DNA from: Saprolegnia diclina VS20
Lineage: Eukaryota > Oomycota > Saprolegniomycetes > Saprolegniales > Saprolegniaceae
Assembly: GCF_000281045.1 (NCBI RefSeq)
Contig: NW_008246147.1
Location: 59,437 to 123,436, forward strand
Direction: 5' to 3'
Length of the DNA: 64,000 bases
The notes beneath the pieces are model-generated. The model had not been told where the DNA came from, did not search any database, and saw only the letters and a program-made list of their open reading frames with translations. The position numbers and the translations under genes are program-made. Below, in pieces: positions 1 through 12,469 of this stretch. Each line of letters begins with the position of its first letter. Position 1 is the first letter of the stretch.

Positions 1-3000
1 TTGGTTGGTGTGGCACGCGTGCAGGAGCGTCTGCAGTCGCTTGGGCGGCAGCGCCGTCTTTGGAATCAGATCCAAGAGCCCCTTGTTGGGCGCGATCGAC
101 GGCAGAATTTGGTGGTGGGCCTTGCGGTGGTGCAGCGGCTGCGTCTCGGGCGGCGGCGGCGCCACGATCACGACGCTCTCGGCCGTCTGCATCGTCTCGG
201 CCTTGTGCGCTTTGGGCTGTCCGGCCATGAACGCCGCTCGGTGCTCGGCCCCGAGCGAGACCGTGTCGTGCTGGAACTCGAGATCCAAACCTGTCTGGTT
301 GAGCACCCAGTACGGCGTGTAGACGGTCACTTGCAGCTGCTGCTGGCGGTCGCTAATGTCGAGGTTGACGTACAGCAAGCTGCGGTGGTTGAGGTCGGCC
401 ATCGACACGACCGTCGTGCCGCCAAGGAACGCCGGCGCGCTCCAGCCAAAACCCGGGATCCGCACCTGCAGCGCGAGGTCCTGGCGGCTCGAGCCGTGCC
501 AGAGCAGCTTGTCGCCGACCGGAATCTGGCGGCTTGGGAAGGTCGTTGCCATCACGGACGACGCGCCCGTCGTGAGCTTGACCTCCATATCGACAGCCAG
601 TGCGTTGTGCAGCATAAGCGGCGGGCAGAAGCTCAAGACGCGCCCGAACGGCGACGGGCGCGAAACGACGTACACCACAAAGTCGGGGGCGCACAGCAGA
701 GGTCCTTCCTTCACGAGCGTCCACGGGTGCTGTCCCGGCGGCTGCACAAACATCTGCGTCGTGCGGCCACCGACGAGCGGGAGCGGCACCGCCATCGACT
801 CGTGCGGCGACAATAGAGTCGTGTACGGCGAGCTCAAGAGCAACCCGTTGGTCGGAAACACGAGCTGGACGCTCAACGCGGCGCCCGTCGTGTTCGTGAG
901 CACATAGCCGCTCTGGAGTGTGACCCACTTGACGCCTTGCTGCAGCGAGATCTCGACGTTGCACTCGAGCGCCGGCGACGACGGGTACAGCGGGTGGAAG
1001 CGGTAGGCGCGCACGCTGCACTCGCCCAGCGGAATCGCGACTGCCACGTAGCCGTCGAGACCGACCGGCACCGTCGCCAGCTGCGCGACGGTGCCGCCAT
1101 TCGCCGACCGCAGTGGTACGTCGGCGCCCGCCGGGACAATCTGTGTGCCAAACACCCTACCCCAGAAATGAGCTTCGTCTTAAGTCGAATGGAGTACCGT
1201 AGTGGCAGTCCCGTCTGGTTGCGCAGGTAGCACGACGACATGTCCAATGCCGACGGCTGCGCCATTTGGCTCCAGAAGGACACGGCGTCCAGCAGCGCCG
1301 ACGTGACATTGAGCTTGAAATCCTGCGTGCTCTCGATGTGCAGCGACAGCGGCGCCTGCGGCAGCTGCGCCACTGCGATCGACAAGCCAAACCGTTCCAA
1401 GAGCGGCTCGCGCGCCAAGAGCCGGCGGTTGTAGTACCACATCTCCAGCTCGACCGACATTTGCACTTGCGTGTCGTCTGGCGTCCGCAACAGCGTGAAC
1501 GGCCCCGGGACCAAGTGGTTCGAGAGCAGCGGCGCCGTCTCGGTCAAGTGAAACTCCATGCTCGACAGCTCGAGACGCGCCTGCGCCCATACGCCATGGC
1601 CAACGGTCGGAGCCGTCGTCGGCGCGTCGTCCATCGGCGGCTCGGTTGGCGCCGGTTTCAGCTGCCCGAGCTGCGTGGCGAGCGACGACGCCATCTGGAG
1701 CGAGTCTTGGAACGCGTCGAGGTCCTTGACGTGGAGGCGGAAGACGACCGGCGTCAACTGCAACGTGGCAGTCGGAATCGCGTCTGGTGCGTTCGAGCGG
1801 GCGTCGACGAGCGGCGCGTCACACAAGCCAAAGGTCGCGTCCAACGGCTCGACGAGCGTGCTCTGCGCGACAAGCCACGTGAGGCGCGCGAGGCGGCACT
1901 GCAGCTGCTCGTCGTTGCGGGACGCCTGCAGCTGACTCTGCACCGCGAGTTGCCCCAAGCGCACTTGAACGAGCTCGATCGCGACCTGAACGTTCCACGT
2001 CGGCGGCGGCAGCACCACCACCGGCGTCGGCAGCGCCGTCGTTGTTGCGGTCGCGTCAAAGAGCATCGACGACGCAAAGCTATCGGCGCGACTCCGGCCG
2101 CCGCGCTCGGTCCACTGGTACTCGGACGTCATGTCCGAAGACGAGACGAGGTCCAGCAGACTCGATTCGAGCGGCATCGCTTGGGCGTGGTAGTGGCGCC
2201 CGAGCGTCGCTTGCACGTTGGCGACGACGTCCAGGCACACGTCGCCGACGCGCACGAGCAGCGCCGGGTCCACTGTGATGAACCACGCTTTGGACTGCAC
2301 CTTGACGTCTTTCGTGGCCGACGAGCCCGTGAACTCGAGCCGCAAACTCGGGTGGATCGTCGCCTCTTGGAGTGTCACATCTTGGAGCGACACGTACAGC
2401 CGCGTGGAATTCGGCGCCGTGTTGAGCTGCGCGTCGACGCGCCCCAGCAGCAAGGTGGCAACCCACTCGACTTCGAGCGCGACCCGCGGGTACAGGTCGT
2501 AGATCACATGGTCGTCGCTCGCGCCGCTGTAGAGCGAGACGCCGATGACGTCGCACGCCACGTCCAGTGCGATCGTCGGTGTCGGCGCCGGCGACGGGTT
2601 CGTCGGCGAGAGGTAGCGCAAGATGGGAAAACACACCTGATAGTACCACTCGGCGACGAGCGCGGCGTGCATCTCCGAGAGCTGCGCGTGCAGCGACGAG
2701 ACGCGCACCGAGAGGTTGAGCTGCGACGAGGCGGCGACGTCGATGTGCACGTTGAGCGGCCGCAGCAGCGCGAAATCGTCGTGGAGGACGCGCAGGTGCA
2801 TGTCTTTGGCCACGTACGCCAGCGTCGTCACCTTGCCTTCGCGCGCCACCTCGAGATCAATGTCGCCAAGGTCCAAGACGAGGCCGTGGGCCAAGTGCAG
2901 CATCGGCGGTGACGCCTCGTCGTCACTCGCTTCGACCATGGGCAACACAATGTACGGCCGCGCCATCGTCAGGTGCAGTTTCCACTGCGCGCTTGCTGGT

Positions 3001-6000
3001 TCGTCCTTTGGCGCCATGTCGCGGTACGTGAGCGCGGGCGAGAAGAAGACGTCGCGCTGCCGCCGCTTCGTGACCGGTGCCGGCGCCGGCGAACTCGTCG
3101 AGAAGATGTCCATGAGCGGCCCGTCGCCGACGTAGTGCAGCGCCTTGAGCACGAAGCGCGTCGAGACGACCGCCCGGAGCTTGGCCACGTTGAGGGCGAG
3201 CGATCCTTGCTGGAGCTGCCAATGAAACAGCGGCGCGTCGCTCTCGTCGGCCAGCGGGACCTTTCCGAGTACTTCTTGGTAGACGTACCGCTTGTCCTTC
3301 TTCTTGACGTGCTTGAGGTCGTGCGAGAGCAAGTCGAGGACCTTGAGGTTGCCCATGCGCCCGTCGAGGCGCGGGGCGCCGTCACTGGGCACGACGTACT
3401 CGACCGTCACGTCCAAGACGGCGACCGAGAGGAGGTGTTCGAGCGGATCGCTAAAGCACACCGACACCGAGTGCAGCTGCAACGTCAACCGCATCGGACT
3501 CGGTGGCGACGACGGCGCGTCGACGGCCAAGTGCACGCGCGCCCGTTCGAGGTCCTGCCGCACCGACTCGGTCAGCGGCTCGTACGTGCCGAGGAGACTC
3601 AACGGCGGCGGGTACAACATCGTGTCGGCCGCGTCGTCGGCGACCGAAGGCGACTGGAGAAGCGGCAGGATGTGCAGCACGATCGACGCGAGCCGCGACT
3701 GGTCGAAATGCACGTGGAAGTGGCCAAAGACGACGTCGACGTGCATCGGCGCGTTCTCTTCGATGGCCACCGAGACGTCGAGGAGGTCCCGCAGCGGGTG
3801 CTGGTCCTGAAGCGCCAAATGCGCCGCGCTGCGCTTGCGAAGAAAGTGCTTGGGCTTGGCGGCCCGGGGCGCCGACGCCGTGAACGGCACGTTGAGCGGC
3901 GTCGCACATGAGAACGCGAGGAACTGCGTCGGGAGGTTCTCCGTGTGGTCTTCGACGCTCACGCTCGCGAGCTTGAGCCGCAGGGCCGTGGAGAGCGTCC
4001 GCTTGGCCAATCGGAGCTTGATGCCTTCGAGGACGAACGTCAGCCGTCCCTGCCCGGCGCTGTCGTGGCCAAACTCGTCGTCGTCAACGTCGTCGTCGCC
4101 CTTGACAAAGTTGATGTGCACCAACGGCACGGTAAACGTGCAGACGCAAATGCGACGGTCGAGGAGCAGCGACGGCTTGGCGGGGCGCGGCGTCGGCCGG
4201 TGCGATGACACCGGGGGTGCCACCGCTTCCTTCTCGCTCCCGTACTCGACGCTGAACCACGTGTCGTCACTCTGGACGCTCTCAGTCTCGTCCCGGAGAG
4301 CGCTTGCCTCGTGGAGACGCGCTGCGAGGACCGACGGCGGCGGCGCTGGGACGTCGGTCGTCATCGCCGGCCCCGCGTTGGACCGTTGGAAGCGGTGGAG
4401 GACCTTGGTCAAGAGCGTGTACGACGGAATCGAGAGGTGGATCGAGAGCGCGGGCAAGTCTGCGTGCACATAAAGGCGATACAAGGTCGCATCCAGCGGC
4501 AGCACCGACTTGCGCAGCGTCACGTTGATATGAAACGGATCGACGATGCTGTACGGGGTCGTTGTCGACGCCAAGAGCATCTCGGGCGAGTACGCGACCG
4601 TCGGCGGCAGCACCATCAAGTGCAGATTGCTCATCGTGAGCGCAAACTTGTCGTAAAACTCTTCCTTCCAGCGAGTCGCGCCTTCCCCCGACTCGGCCTC
4701 GTCGAGCAGCTGCTTGGCGAACGCGTTGCTCGCGATTAGCGACGGCGACGCCTTGGGTCCATCTTCGAGCGTACTCAGGCGCTCGGTGCGGAAGTGCACG
4801 TGGCCGAGATCGAGCACGAGGCGCGCGCACTGGGGATCGGCGTCGGACGCCGGCACGACAATCACGGGCGCCTGCACGCGGACGTCGAGCATCATGGGCA
4901 CGCGGTGGGCCATCGCGTACGCGAGCTTGGCGTCGGTGCGCGCTTTGAAGTTCACAAGTTCGTTGAGCGCGTGCACTTCAAGTTCGGCCCAGAGCCCGAG
5001 CGCCTCGGGCGCTTGCAAAAACGTTGCCCAGTGCGCCCAGCAGAGCGCGGTCGGCGAGTAAATGATCTCGAGCGGCTCGAGCACGAGCTTGAGCGTCTGG
5101 AGTTCGTCTTGGGCGTGGTAGCCCATGCGAAACACCGGCGTCTTGACCGTGATCTCGACGTTGAGCGACGACATGGGCAGCCGTCGCTTGAGCAACTGAG
5201 AGAGCTCGGGCGACGCCTCGTCGTAGAGCTCGACCGACTGCAGCGAGATGTCGACGTTCGTGCCGTTGTGCGCGACCACGTCCATCTGCAGCTGCGCGAA
5301 GAAGATGCCGAAGAACGGCGTTGGCGCATACACGCTGCCGTACGACGCGCTCTGCCGGCACGCTCTTGTCTCAGGGTCGTTCAGCAGCGTGACAGCCCCG
5401 TGGCCGAGCTCGATCGAGAACACGGTGAACTCGGTCGACACCTTGTCCTTCTCGGCCGCGTCCGGGTCGTAGCCCAGGATCCGGTACAGTTCGAGCTGCT
5501 CGGCGCGGTCTGCGCTCGGTTTGGGCGCGTCCGACCAGCCGAGCTGCCGGTACAAACTTCCAAGGCTGTAGCTGGACGCTGTCGTGGGTGCTAATGGCGG
5601 CGCCTCGATCTTCTTGAGCTCCTGGTCGGCCATGAACCGAAACAGCAAGATGTCTTCGACCGACCGTCGGGCTTCGATCGCATGGAGCGCAGCATTGAGC
5701 TCGCGCCGGTCGTCGGTGATCTTGAGCTCCTCCTCGGCCGGCTCCAGCGACTGGAGCTGGCGCCAATGGGCCATGTACGCGATGCGGTCAGCGCGTCGGT
5801 CGGCGACGTAGAGCCAGCTCCAGCGCTCGCGCTTGGCGCGGACGTCGCTTCGGACGCACGCGATCGCATATTGCCACCAGCCGCGCGGGTTGTGCTTGGC
5901 CGTCGGGCGCAACGCGAGGTGCGCTTGGTACTTGCGCGCTTGCTGCGGCACCTTGAGCGCCGAGAGGAGGAAGAGCAGGTCGCAGTACTGCGACTCTTCG

Positions 6001-6848
6001 AGCTGCAACGCCACGTGGTCGATCAGCACGTGGATGTCCATGCTCGGCGTCGTCGGGTCGGTCACATCGCGCTTCACCTTGAGGTGCGCGGAGGCGTCGA
6101 CAGGCTTCAAGATGAAATGATGCGCGGAAGACGAGACGCTGTCGTCCATGCGCTTGGGAATGGACGCACCAAAGGCCGCGGTGAAGGTCTCGAGCGAGCA
6201 CGTGGTCGCGTCGTCGACAAGCGGGCCGTCCGGGTTGAGGTACGCGCTGAGGTGGTTGAGCTCGACGCTCTTGTAGATGAAAGGCTCACTCGATGCGACG
6301 TACGTTGGCTGCCACTGCGCGTCCGTCGACTGCACGTGCAGCGACTCCATCGTGAGGCCGACCGCGAACGGGTGGTCGCCGCTGGTAGTGTCTTCGAGCC
6401 GGACGTGGATGCGCCGGACATGGAACTCGAGGTTGTCGAGGATCTTGTTGCGCAAGCGGGCCGCAAAGCCATCGGACGAGACTGCGGTTTCGAGCTTGGC
6501 GCGGTAGAGCTCGTCGATGAGCGCCTGTTTGACGTGCGCTTCAACGTCCGGTGACGGCGGTGCGAGATCGGAGCGCTCGACGTGGCGCAGCAAGATGTAG
6601 ACGTCGTCGATGGTCACAAGCACCGAGTCCGAGACAAGGCGGTTCCACGGAATCTTGATCGTGACGCTGCCGAGGACGCCGCGAACGACGGCCACGTCGG
6701 CGTACGTTTTGGGCTGCAGCTCGAGGTCCTGCAACACGACGTAGCCGCTCCAGACACCAACGTTGACTTTGTCATGGCGAAAGCTTCGTGGCTCCACGTA
6801 GTTGCCCAGCAGCTGCGTGAGGAGGCCCGTGACCTGCCGCTCGAACAT
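1..6848 (-). CDS. VPS13: VPS13-family bridge-like lipid transfer protein, 5' part (runs off left edge)
   Basis: The predicted N-terminus (MFERQVTGLLTQLLGNYVE) is the chorein signature of VPS13, followed by the long beta-rich groove region typical of the family (IKIPWNRL, HVRRIHVRLEDTTS, NQTGLPLR). About 2,269 codons are visible; full-length family members have 3,000 or more, so the C-terminal part lies outside the window. Exon 1 is 6848-1198. A 41-nt intron at 1197-1157 is needed: reading through gives an arginine/serine-rich nonsense frame, while splicing joins GLPLR to VFGTQIVPAGADVPL. One open frame then continues to base 1. Known members move phospholipids between organelles at membrane contact sites and assist vacuolar sorting and mitochondrial or autophagic membrane supply. 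The subtype (VPS13A-D equivalent) cannot be told from this part. The start is the first ATG and coincides with the conserved chorein N-terminus. Confidence 0.9.
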
Positions 6849-7882
6849 GCTGCCAGTCGCCTGGACGACGCGATTATTCGCGGCACGCCGCCAAAATTCG
6901 GCACACCAAAATTAGTGTGAGTTTTCTGGCCGGTTGTGTCGCAGAGCTTGCACGCGCCTATGACGGCAGTCTCCGATCTCCGACCATGTCTCCAACATGG
7001 ACTTTGGCGCTGCTGCGTGGCTCGTCGCCCGCCCGTACGTCTCCTTCCATTCTCCGTTGAGGGCACGGACGACCCGAGCCGACGACGTCATTGTTAAATT
7101 CGGCATTTTAATTTCGGCATTCACGAGATCAAGGTTGATGCTGCTGCGCTGGCACCACCAGAGCTCGGCGCGCGATTCGGGTCGGCATGGCCGGCGGACA
7201 GCGACGTCCGCAGTCCATCAAGGTCGCTGCTGTGAGCCAGCGACGGTGTCCCGAGGGCGAGGGGGCGTTCGAAGCGTCTGGAGCGTCGCCAGCAGGCAGG
7301 CGAGCAACCAGCTGCTGGTACTCCTACCATCTCCTGGCCTCGCCTACGTAGTATCCTCTGCGCTCGCTCCTCCATATCGGCGACTGCGCCGTCGTTGGTC
7401 ACGTCGGCGACGTCCGGTGAGCTTGCCCTCGGCGCGTGGCTTTCTGTCTCTCGTATCATCTCTCGCAGGGAGTCGTGCCACGTATATGCATTTAAATAGC
7501 CTTGCCCATGTATGTCGTCGCTTTAAAATACACTTTGGCGCGACGCTGCGCTAAAAACACCCAACTATAGGCTCATCCTTCTTTGTGACGATAAAGACTT
7601 GAGAGCATCCCTTGCAATATTGGCTAGATGCACCTCGCACTCTTTGACGTTAGAGTATATGGGCGTTGATGGAGCGCGATCGGGGTCGTTGCGTCGCCCA
7701 CAGCGCAGGTAATATGGAATAAGTGGCGTGCAAATAGTCGGAATGCGACGCCCTACATATATCAATTTTGAAAGGTATTCGTAACCTTGTGGTTTGTATG
7801 CCATACTGGAGGCGGAATGAAATCTTTTCGGATCGGGTCATTTTGAGCGTCAGTCAGCGGCGCCCGCGGTCGGACCGGAAGC
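6849..7882. other. Divergent intergenic region between VPS13 and striatin
   Basis: About 1 kb with no convincing gene; the small ORFs here have no domain content. It holds the promoters of two divergent genes. TTCGGCA-type words recur near 6897, 7098 and 7114. A TTTAAATAGC box at 7491-7500 matches one at 24721-24730, with a TATAAATAGCC variant at 50560-50570, and may be a TATA-like element. Confidence 0.5.
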
Positions 7883-9793
7883 ATGGACAGCGTCGAGGAA
7901 GCGCTGCGGTTCATCGCCAAGCAGTTTGAGAGCGCGGACTTGGCGCGCGTACAGTGGGTCGAAGAGCGCAAGGTCTTCCAGGCGCAGCTGCAGGAGCTCC
8001 AAGCACAGAAGAAGATCCAAGACGACCACACGAAGGAGCTTCTGCTCCAGGTCAAGATGCTCGAGTTCGCCTTGCAGCAAGAGCGTGGCCGCTACATGAC
8101 GGCCTTTTCCAAGGCGGAGAAGGCGCCGGGAAGTCCGAAGAGCCGCACGGTCTTCCGAAAAGATAGCAGCAACGGCTCCAACAGCGGTAGCTTCTACGGC
8201 GCGAGCCCGCCCGTGAAGAGCGACTCGGAGATCTCGCGTGGCAGCCCGGGCATGGAGATCTCGCGCGGCCCGCCCGCGTCGCCCGAGGTGTCGGTCACGC
8301 GCGGGAAGGAGGGCGAGACGCTCATCTCTCGCGCCCGCGTCAATTCGCGCACCGGCGAGAACCGGTCCGTGCCATCGTCGCCGTCGAATCCGCCGATGAC
8401 CAAAGGCCCGCCGCCTGTCGAAGTGCTACCGAGCTCGAAAGTCTCGGGCAACTTCCGCGCCTGCAAGATGAAGCAGAAGCTCTCGGGCCATCTCGATGGC
8501 ATTCGATCGATCACGTTCCACCCGACGGACCCGCTGCTCGTCTCGGCCAGCGAGGACGCGACCGTCAAGATCTGGAACCTCGCCTCCAAGTACGCTTTCC
8601 TTCCGTGATGGTCTTGCTCATATCCTACTAGGCACTCGGAGATCGAGGCCATGGCGACCTTCCGCGTGCACACCGACAGCGTGCTCTCGGTCGCGTCGAT
8701 CAAGCCCGAGCACTCGATCGGCCTCGGCTACCGCAACGGCCTCATCGCGTCGGGCGGGAAGGACGGTACGATCACGCTGCTTGCGTATCCCGAAGCCGGC
8801 ATGGACCGCGACAGCAAGTCCGAGCCCTACTCGTACGAAGGTACTCTCTTGACACCTTGATACTTTGGCTCACGCACAGCGTAGAGTACTATGGCTACAT
8901 GGTGCACCGACTGGAGGCGCACCGCGACGCGATCTGGAGCCTAAGCGCGCACCCGTACACGAACCTGCTCTTCAGCGCCAGCGCCGACGCCTGCGTGCGA
9001 GTCTGGGGCATCTCGTCCGGTGCGTCCGCATGTGTACCCGTCGACATGCAAGCGCACAATGAACGTAGAGCCGACGCTCAAGTGCACGCTCGGTGCGTCA
9101 GTCCGGCAGCACCCCGCGGGCGTCCACGTCCACAGCGGCGACGGGCTCCTCGTGCCGACCTGTGTCGCGGCGGTCCCGACGAACGCAGCGACGCTCATTG
9201 CTGGCTACACGTCCTGCACGGTACGCTCGCGTCGTCCTCGGCGACAGCGACTTGAGTCGGATCTAGATTGGTCAATATGACATTGGGTCGGAGCGGTTGG
9301 TGCAGCTCATGTGCCCCGCCGACTCGGACGTGCACATCACGGCCTTCCGGGAAGCTCAAGTCAACCAGGTATGACAGCATCCGAATGTTTTCTTGGCCGC
9401 AGCTGAACGTAGGTGGTCGCCCACCCGACGATGCCCATCGTCGTGGCCGCGCACCAAGACCGCCGCTTGCGCTTCTACGACCTGCGCGCCGGTACGCTCG
9501 TTGCCCATCGCATAAGGTGAACGTACCGTGGTGTAGGCAAGTGCGTCGCGTCCGTGGTCGCGCACCAGGACGCCGTGTCGTCGCTCTCGATGGACGCGTC
9601 GGGCTTGTACCTTGCGTCCGGCGGCCACGACGGATCGCTGCGCTTCTGGAGCGTCGCCGAGCGCACGTGCGTCCACGAGCAGTCGGCGCACCGCCCCAAG
9701 TACGGCGAGGCCGTCCAGGACGTGGCCTACCACCCGACGCGCGGCTTCGTAGCGACGGGCGGCGCCGACTCGGTGATAAAGGTATTCCAATGA
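7883..9793 (+). CDS. STRN: Striatin-like WD40 scaffold protein (STRIPAK subunit)
   Basis: Seven exons give 546 residues: 7883-8589, 8632-8840, 8885-9019, 9069-9220, 9267-9368, 9413-9491 and 9537-9793. All six introns are 42-49 nt and end in TAG, and the summed CDS is a multiple of three. The N-terminus (MDSVEEALRFIAKQFESADL, then a coiled coil to about residue 75) matches the striatin N-terminal domain. A low-complexity Ser/Pro linker follows to about residue 190. Six or seven WD40 blades fill the rest (SGHLDGIRSITFHPTDPLLV, TVKIWNL, ASADACVRVWG, GGHDGSLRFWS). Striatins act as B-type regulatory subunits of PP2A and hold GCK kinases in the STRIPAK complex, which controls cell polarity and hyphal fusion in fungi. 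A STRIPAK role here is inferred from family membership. Confidence 0.9.
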
Positions 9794-10082
9794 GATCTGA
9801 CGCCGTTGCGTTGTCTTGTCCGCATCTCGTTGACCTCGCACGTCGCGTTGCTCTATCGTGGTGATGAGTGCAGTGGCTAGTCTTGCCGTCGTCGTGCATC
9901 TCGACGACCAACGTCAAGATCGCGCCACGCCAGGGCGAATCCGCGTCGGTGATTGGCCGAAACTCTATGTTGTTGCGCGTTTTCATTGGTCGAGAGAAAT
10001 CGCGCGTGTTGATTGGTGGTAATTATTTGCTCTGCAGAGCATTGGTTGCGAAGCAGCTCATTCTCATTCTACCTGCGCCAAG
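9794..10082 (+). promoter_or_regulatory. RRP1 promoter region with four CCAAT-type boxes
   Basis: Between striatin and RRP1 the word ATTGG (reverse CCAAT) occurs four times within about 100 bp (near 9952, 9984, 10012 and 10041), ending about 40 bp before the RRP1 start codon. No gene is seen here. Binding by NF-Y is an inference from the motif only. Confidence 0.45.
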
Positions 10083-11978
10083 ATGGACATCTCGGCGGCC
10101 TCCAAGTTTGGCCAGAAGCTCGCCCACACCGGTAGGCTCGTGGCTGCAGCCGAAGGCTCATGCGCGCTCTAGAGAAGAACGTGCGCGACAAGGCTGTCAA
10201 GAGCCTCACGCTCTTCCTCGTCTCCAAGAAGGAGTGGTCCGACCTCGACCTCGATAAGATCTGGAAGGCGCTCTTCTACTGTACGCCGCCTCGTACCTTT
10301 GCCATCTCAAGCATCGCACCTAGGCATGTGGATGAGCGACAAGATGAAGATCCAGCAAGAGCTCGCCGACAACCTCTCCAAGCTCGTGCACGCGTTCCCA
10401 TCGGACGCGCTCAAGCTGCGCTTCGTGCACTCGTTCTTCAAGACGATCCAGCGCGAGTGGCATGGCATTGACGGTCTCCGCCTCGACAAGTTCTACACGC
10501 TCGTGCGCATGATGCTCTTCCAGAGCTTCAAGTTCCTCGAGGCCACCGAGTTTGCGCTCAACGAAGCCTTTGCGTCGCACCTCGAGAGCGCGATTCTCTC
10601 GCAGCTGCCCAACGGTCTCCGCCTCCACGTCTCGGATGTCTACCTCTCGGAGCTCTTCAAGGCCGTCGGCGACTCGATTCCCGCCGACGCCTTTGTGCAG
10701 CTCCTCGCGCCCTTCTTCACGTTGATGAGCACGGACGCCGACAAGGCCGTCGCCAAGCGCGTGCACGACCTCATCCTCACCCCGCTCGTGTCCGAGTATT
10801 TCTTCCTCGACACGCAGCACACCAAGCCGGCGCCAACCGACGCCGAGACGACCGACGACGAGGCCGAAGCGCCCAAGCAGTTTGCAGCCGCGGCGCTCGC
10901 CGAGGTGCAGCACCGCATCTTTGAGATTGCGGCGGCCGAGTACGAGCTTGAGCTTCTGCGAAGAGAGATCGATCTGACGGATGACTAGGGAGACGCTCGA
11001 CCGCAACCGCAACTTGCTCTACACTATTTATGCCACCATGTACGCCAAGACCAAGGTCGACTCGTCCAAGCCGGATGCGATCGCCAAGGCGCGTCAGGAC
11101 ATGGCCAAGAAGGCTGCCAAGAACACGGCGCCTGCCAAGAAGGTGGCGGAGGCCAAAAAGGTCGCCGCCAAGAAGGCGGCCAAGGAAGAGCCCAAGAAGG
11201 TTGTCATGGACAAGAAGGCCGAGAAGGAGTCCCCGAAGAAGGTTGTTGTCGAGGAAACCAAGGCGACCAAGAAGGCCGCCAAGGAGGAGCCCAAGAAGGT
11301 GACCAAGGAGGTCGAGAAGGTCGAGAAGACCAAGAAGACCAAGGACGAAGTTGTCGAGACCAAGAAGGTCAAGGCCGTCGAAGCGGAAACGAAGAAGGCG
11401 AAGAAGGCGGCCAAGGAGGAGCCGGTGGTCGTCGAGCCCAAGAAGGCGGCGAAGAAGGCGCCGGTGGTCGAAGAAAAGCCGGCCAAGAAGGCCAAGAAGG
11501 ACGAGCCGGCCTCGAAGAAGAAGGAAAAGACCACGCCGTACCCGCGCTGTGCGTCGTGCGGCGGCTTTGGCAAGGGTCTCGTGCCGACGGGCAAGACGAT
11601 GTGCGGCCACTGCGAGCGCTCGTCGAAAGCGACCAAGAAGGAGGCGAAGAGCCTGAAGCGCAAGGCGGCGCCGGTTGTCGAGGAGGCGGCCGAGGACTCG
11701 GAGGACACGAAGCGCGTGACATTTGGTAAGAGCAAGGCGCTGCCGTACGAGCTCTCGATGAAGCGTATGAAGAAGTCGGCGACGAAAGGTGGGTCCAACC
11801 AAACTCAACAACCAACAACCAACAAAAAGCTGAGTCGTCGCGAGTAGAAGTGGTCAAACCGGCGACGGGCAAGGGCGTGCTCAAGGTCAAGGAGATCAAG
11901 GCCAAGCACGACATGACGAGCGTCAAGCGCAACACGACGCTCAACTCGAAGCGCATGCGGGCAGCCGACTTTTTCTAA
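10083..11978 (+). CDS. RRP1: RRP1/Nop52 ribosomal RNA processing protein with H1-like basic tail
   Basis: Five exons give 567 residues: 10083-10131, 10173-10280, 10324-10939, 10989-11788 and 11848-11978. Introns are 41, 43, 49 and 59 nt, and the CDS length is divisible by three. Residues 1 to about 270 form the Nop52 domain (ASKFGQKLAHTEKNVRDKAV, LFYCMWMSDK, REWHGIDGLRLDKFYTLVRM), the nucleolar 60S pre-rRNA processing factor. The third splice is essential: without it the protein stops at LTDD, while with it the family-typical LDRNRNLLYTIY segment follows in frame. After that comes an unusually long, almost pure Lys/Ala/Glu/Val region (KKAAKEEPKK repeats) resembling histone H1 tails, then a small CxxC...CxxC knuckle (PRCASCGGFG, MCGHCER) and a basic end (RVTFGKSKALPYELSMKRMK). 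Expected location is the nucleolus. Confidence 0.88.
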
Positions 11979-12469
11979 TCACACTCTTATACACTATGTA
12001 CACACTGCACTTGCCTGTCCATGCAACCACTCTCGAATCTTGCGCGCTGGCCTCTGCCGTCAAGTGCTGCCCGGGCCTCGCCGTCCGGGCTAGAGTACAG
12101 CTCCACGGCGCATCGCCTAGCCCACCGCCCATGTCCTCTAGCGTGGTATTTCAGCGTACGCTCCGCCATGGCAGCACCACGAAGACCGGGACGGCGTCGC
12201 TTCGGGGCTGTTCCGCCGCCGTTGCATAATATGTCCCGCCTTGCTATCGACACAAAAAACCCTCGCGTTTTATCCGGAAACGCCGGATACGAAGCGGCAT
12301 CCGTTGACGATGTCGTTTTTCTGTCGCCGGTTTAAAACACCCAAGCAATTACATATAAAACGCAAGTGTAGATTGTATAAAACAGAACCGTAAGCAACGA
12401 AACAAACAGCGAAAAATACAGGTTGTGGTTGCCAGCCAGTCAGTTCGGAATCCCTCACCAAGTCTCAAT
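11979..12469 (+). promoter_or_regulatory. COX6A upstream region
   Basis: No gene is seen here. It contains TATCCGGAAA at 12271-12280 followed by CCGGATA at 12283-12289 (two half-copies of a palindrome also found upstream of three other genes) and a TATA-like ATATAAAA at 12353-12360, about 110 bp before the COX6A start codon. Confidence 0.4.

Noticed and set aside
873-1140. Continuation of the VPS13 exon 1 frame past 1157 (SRRAPTYHCGRR...)
   Set aside because: Arg/Ser-rich nonsense; the spliced frame (IVPAGADVPLR...) is VPS13-like and stays open to the window edge.
1266-3911. Long forward ORFs (548 and 312 codons) opposite the VPS13 gene
   Set aside because: Arg/His/Val-rich shadow frames produced by GC-rich third positions on the other strand; no domain content, while the reverse strand reads as VPS13.
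6997-7554. 185-codon forward ORF in the VPS13/striatin interval
   Set aside because: Arg/Ser-rich composition, no domain, no neighbour support.
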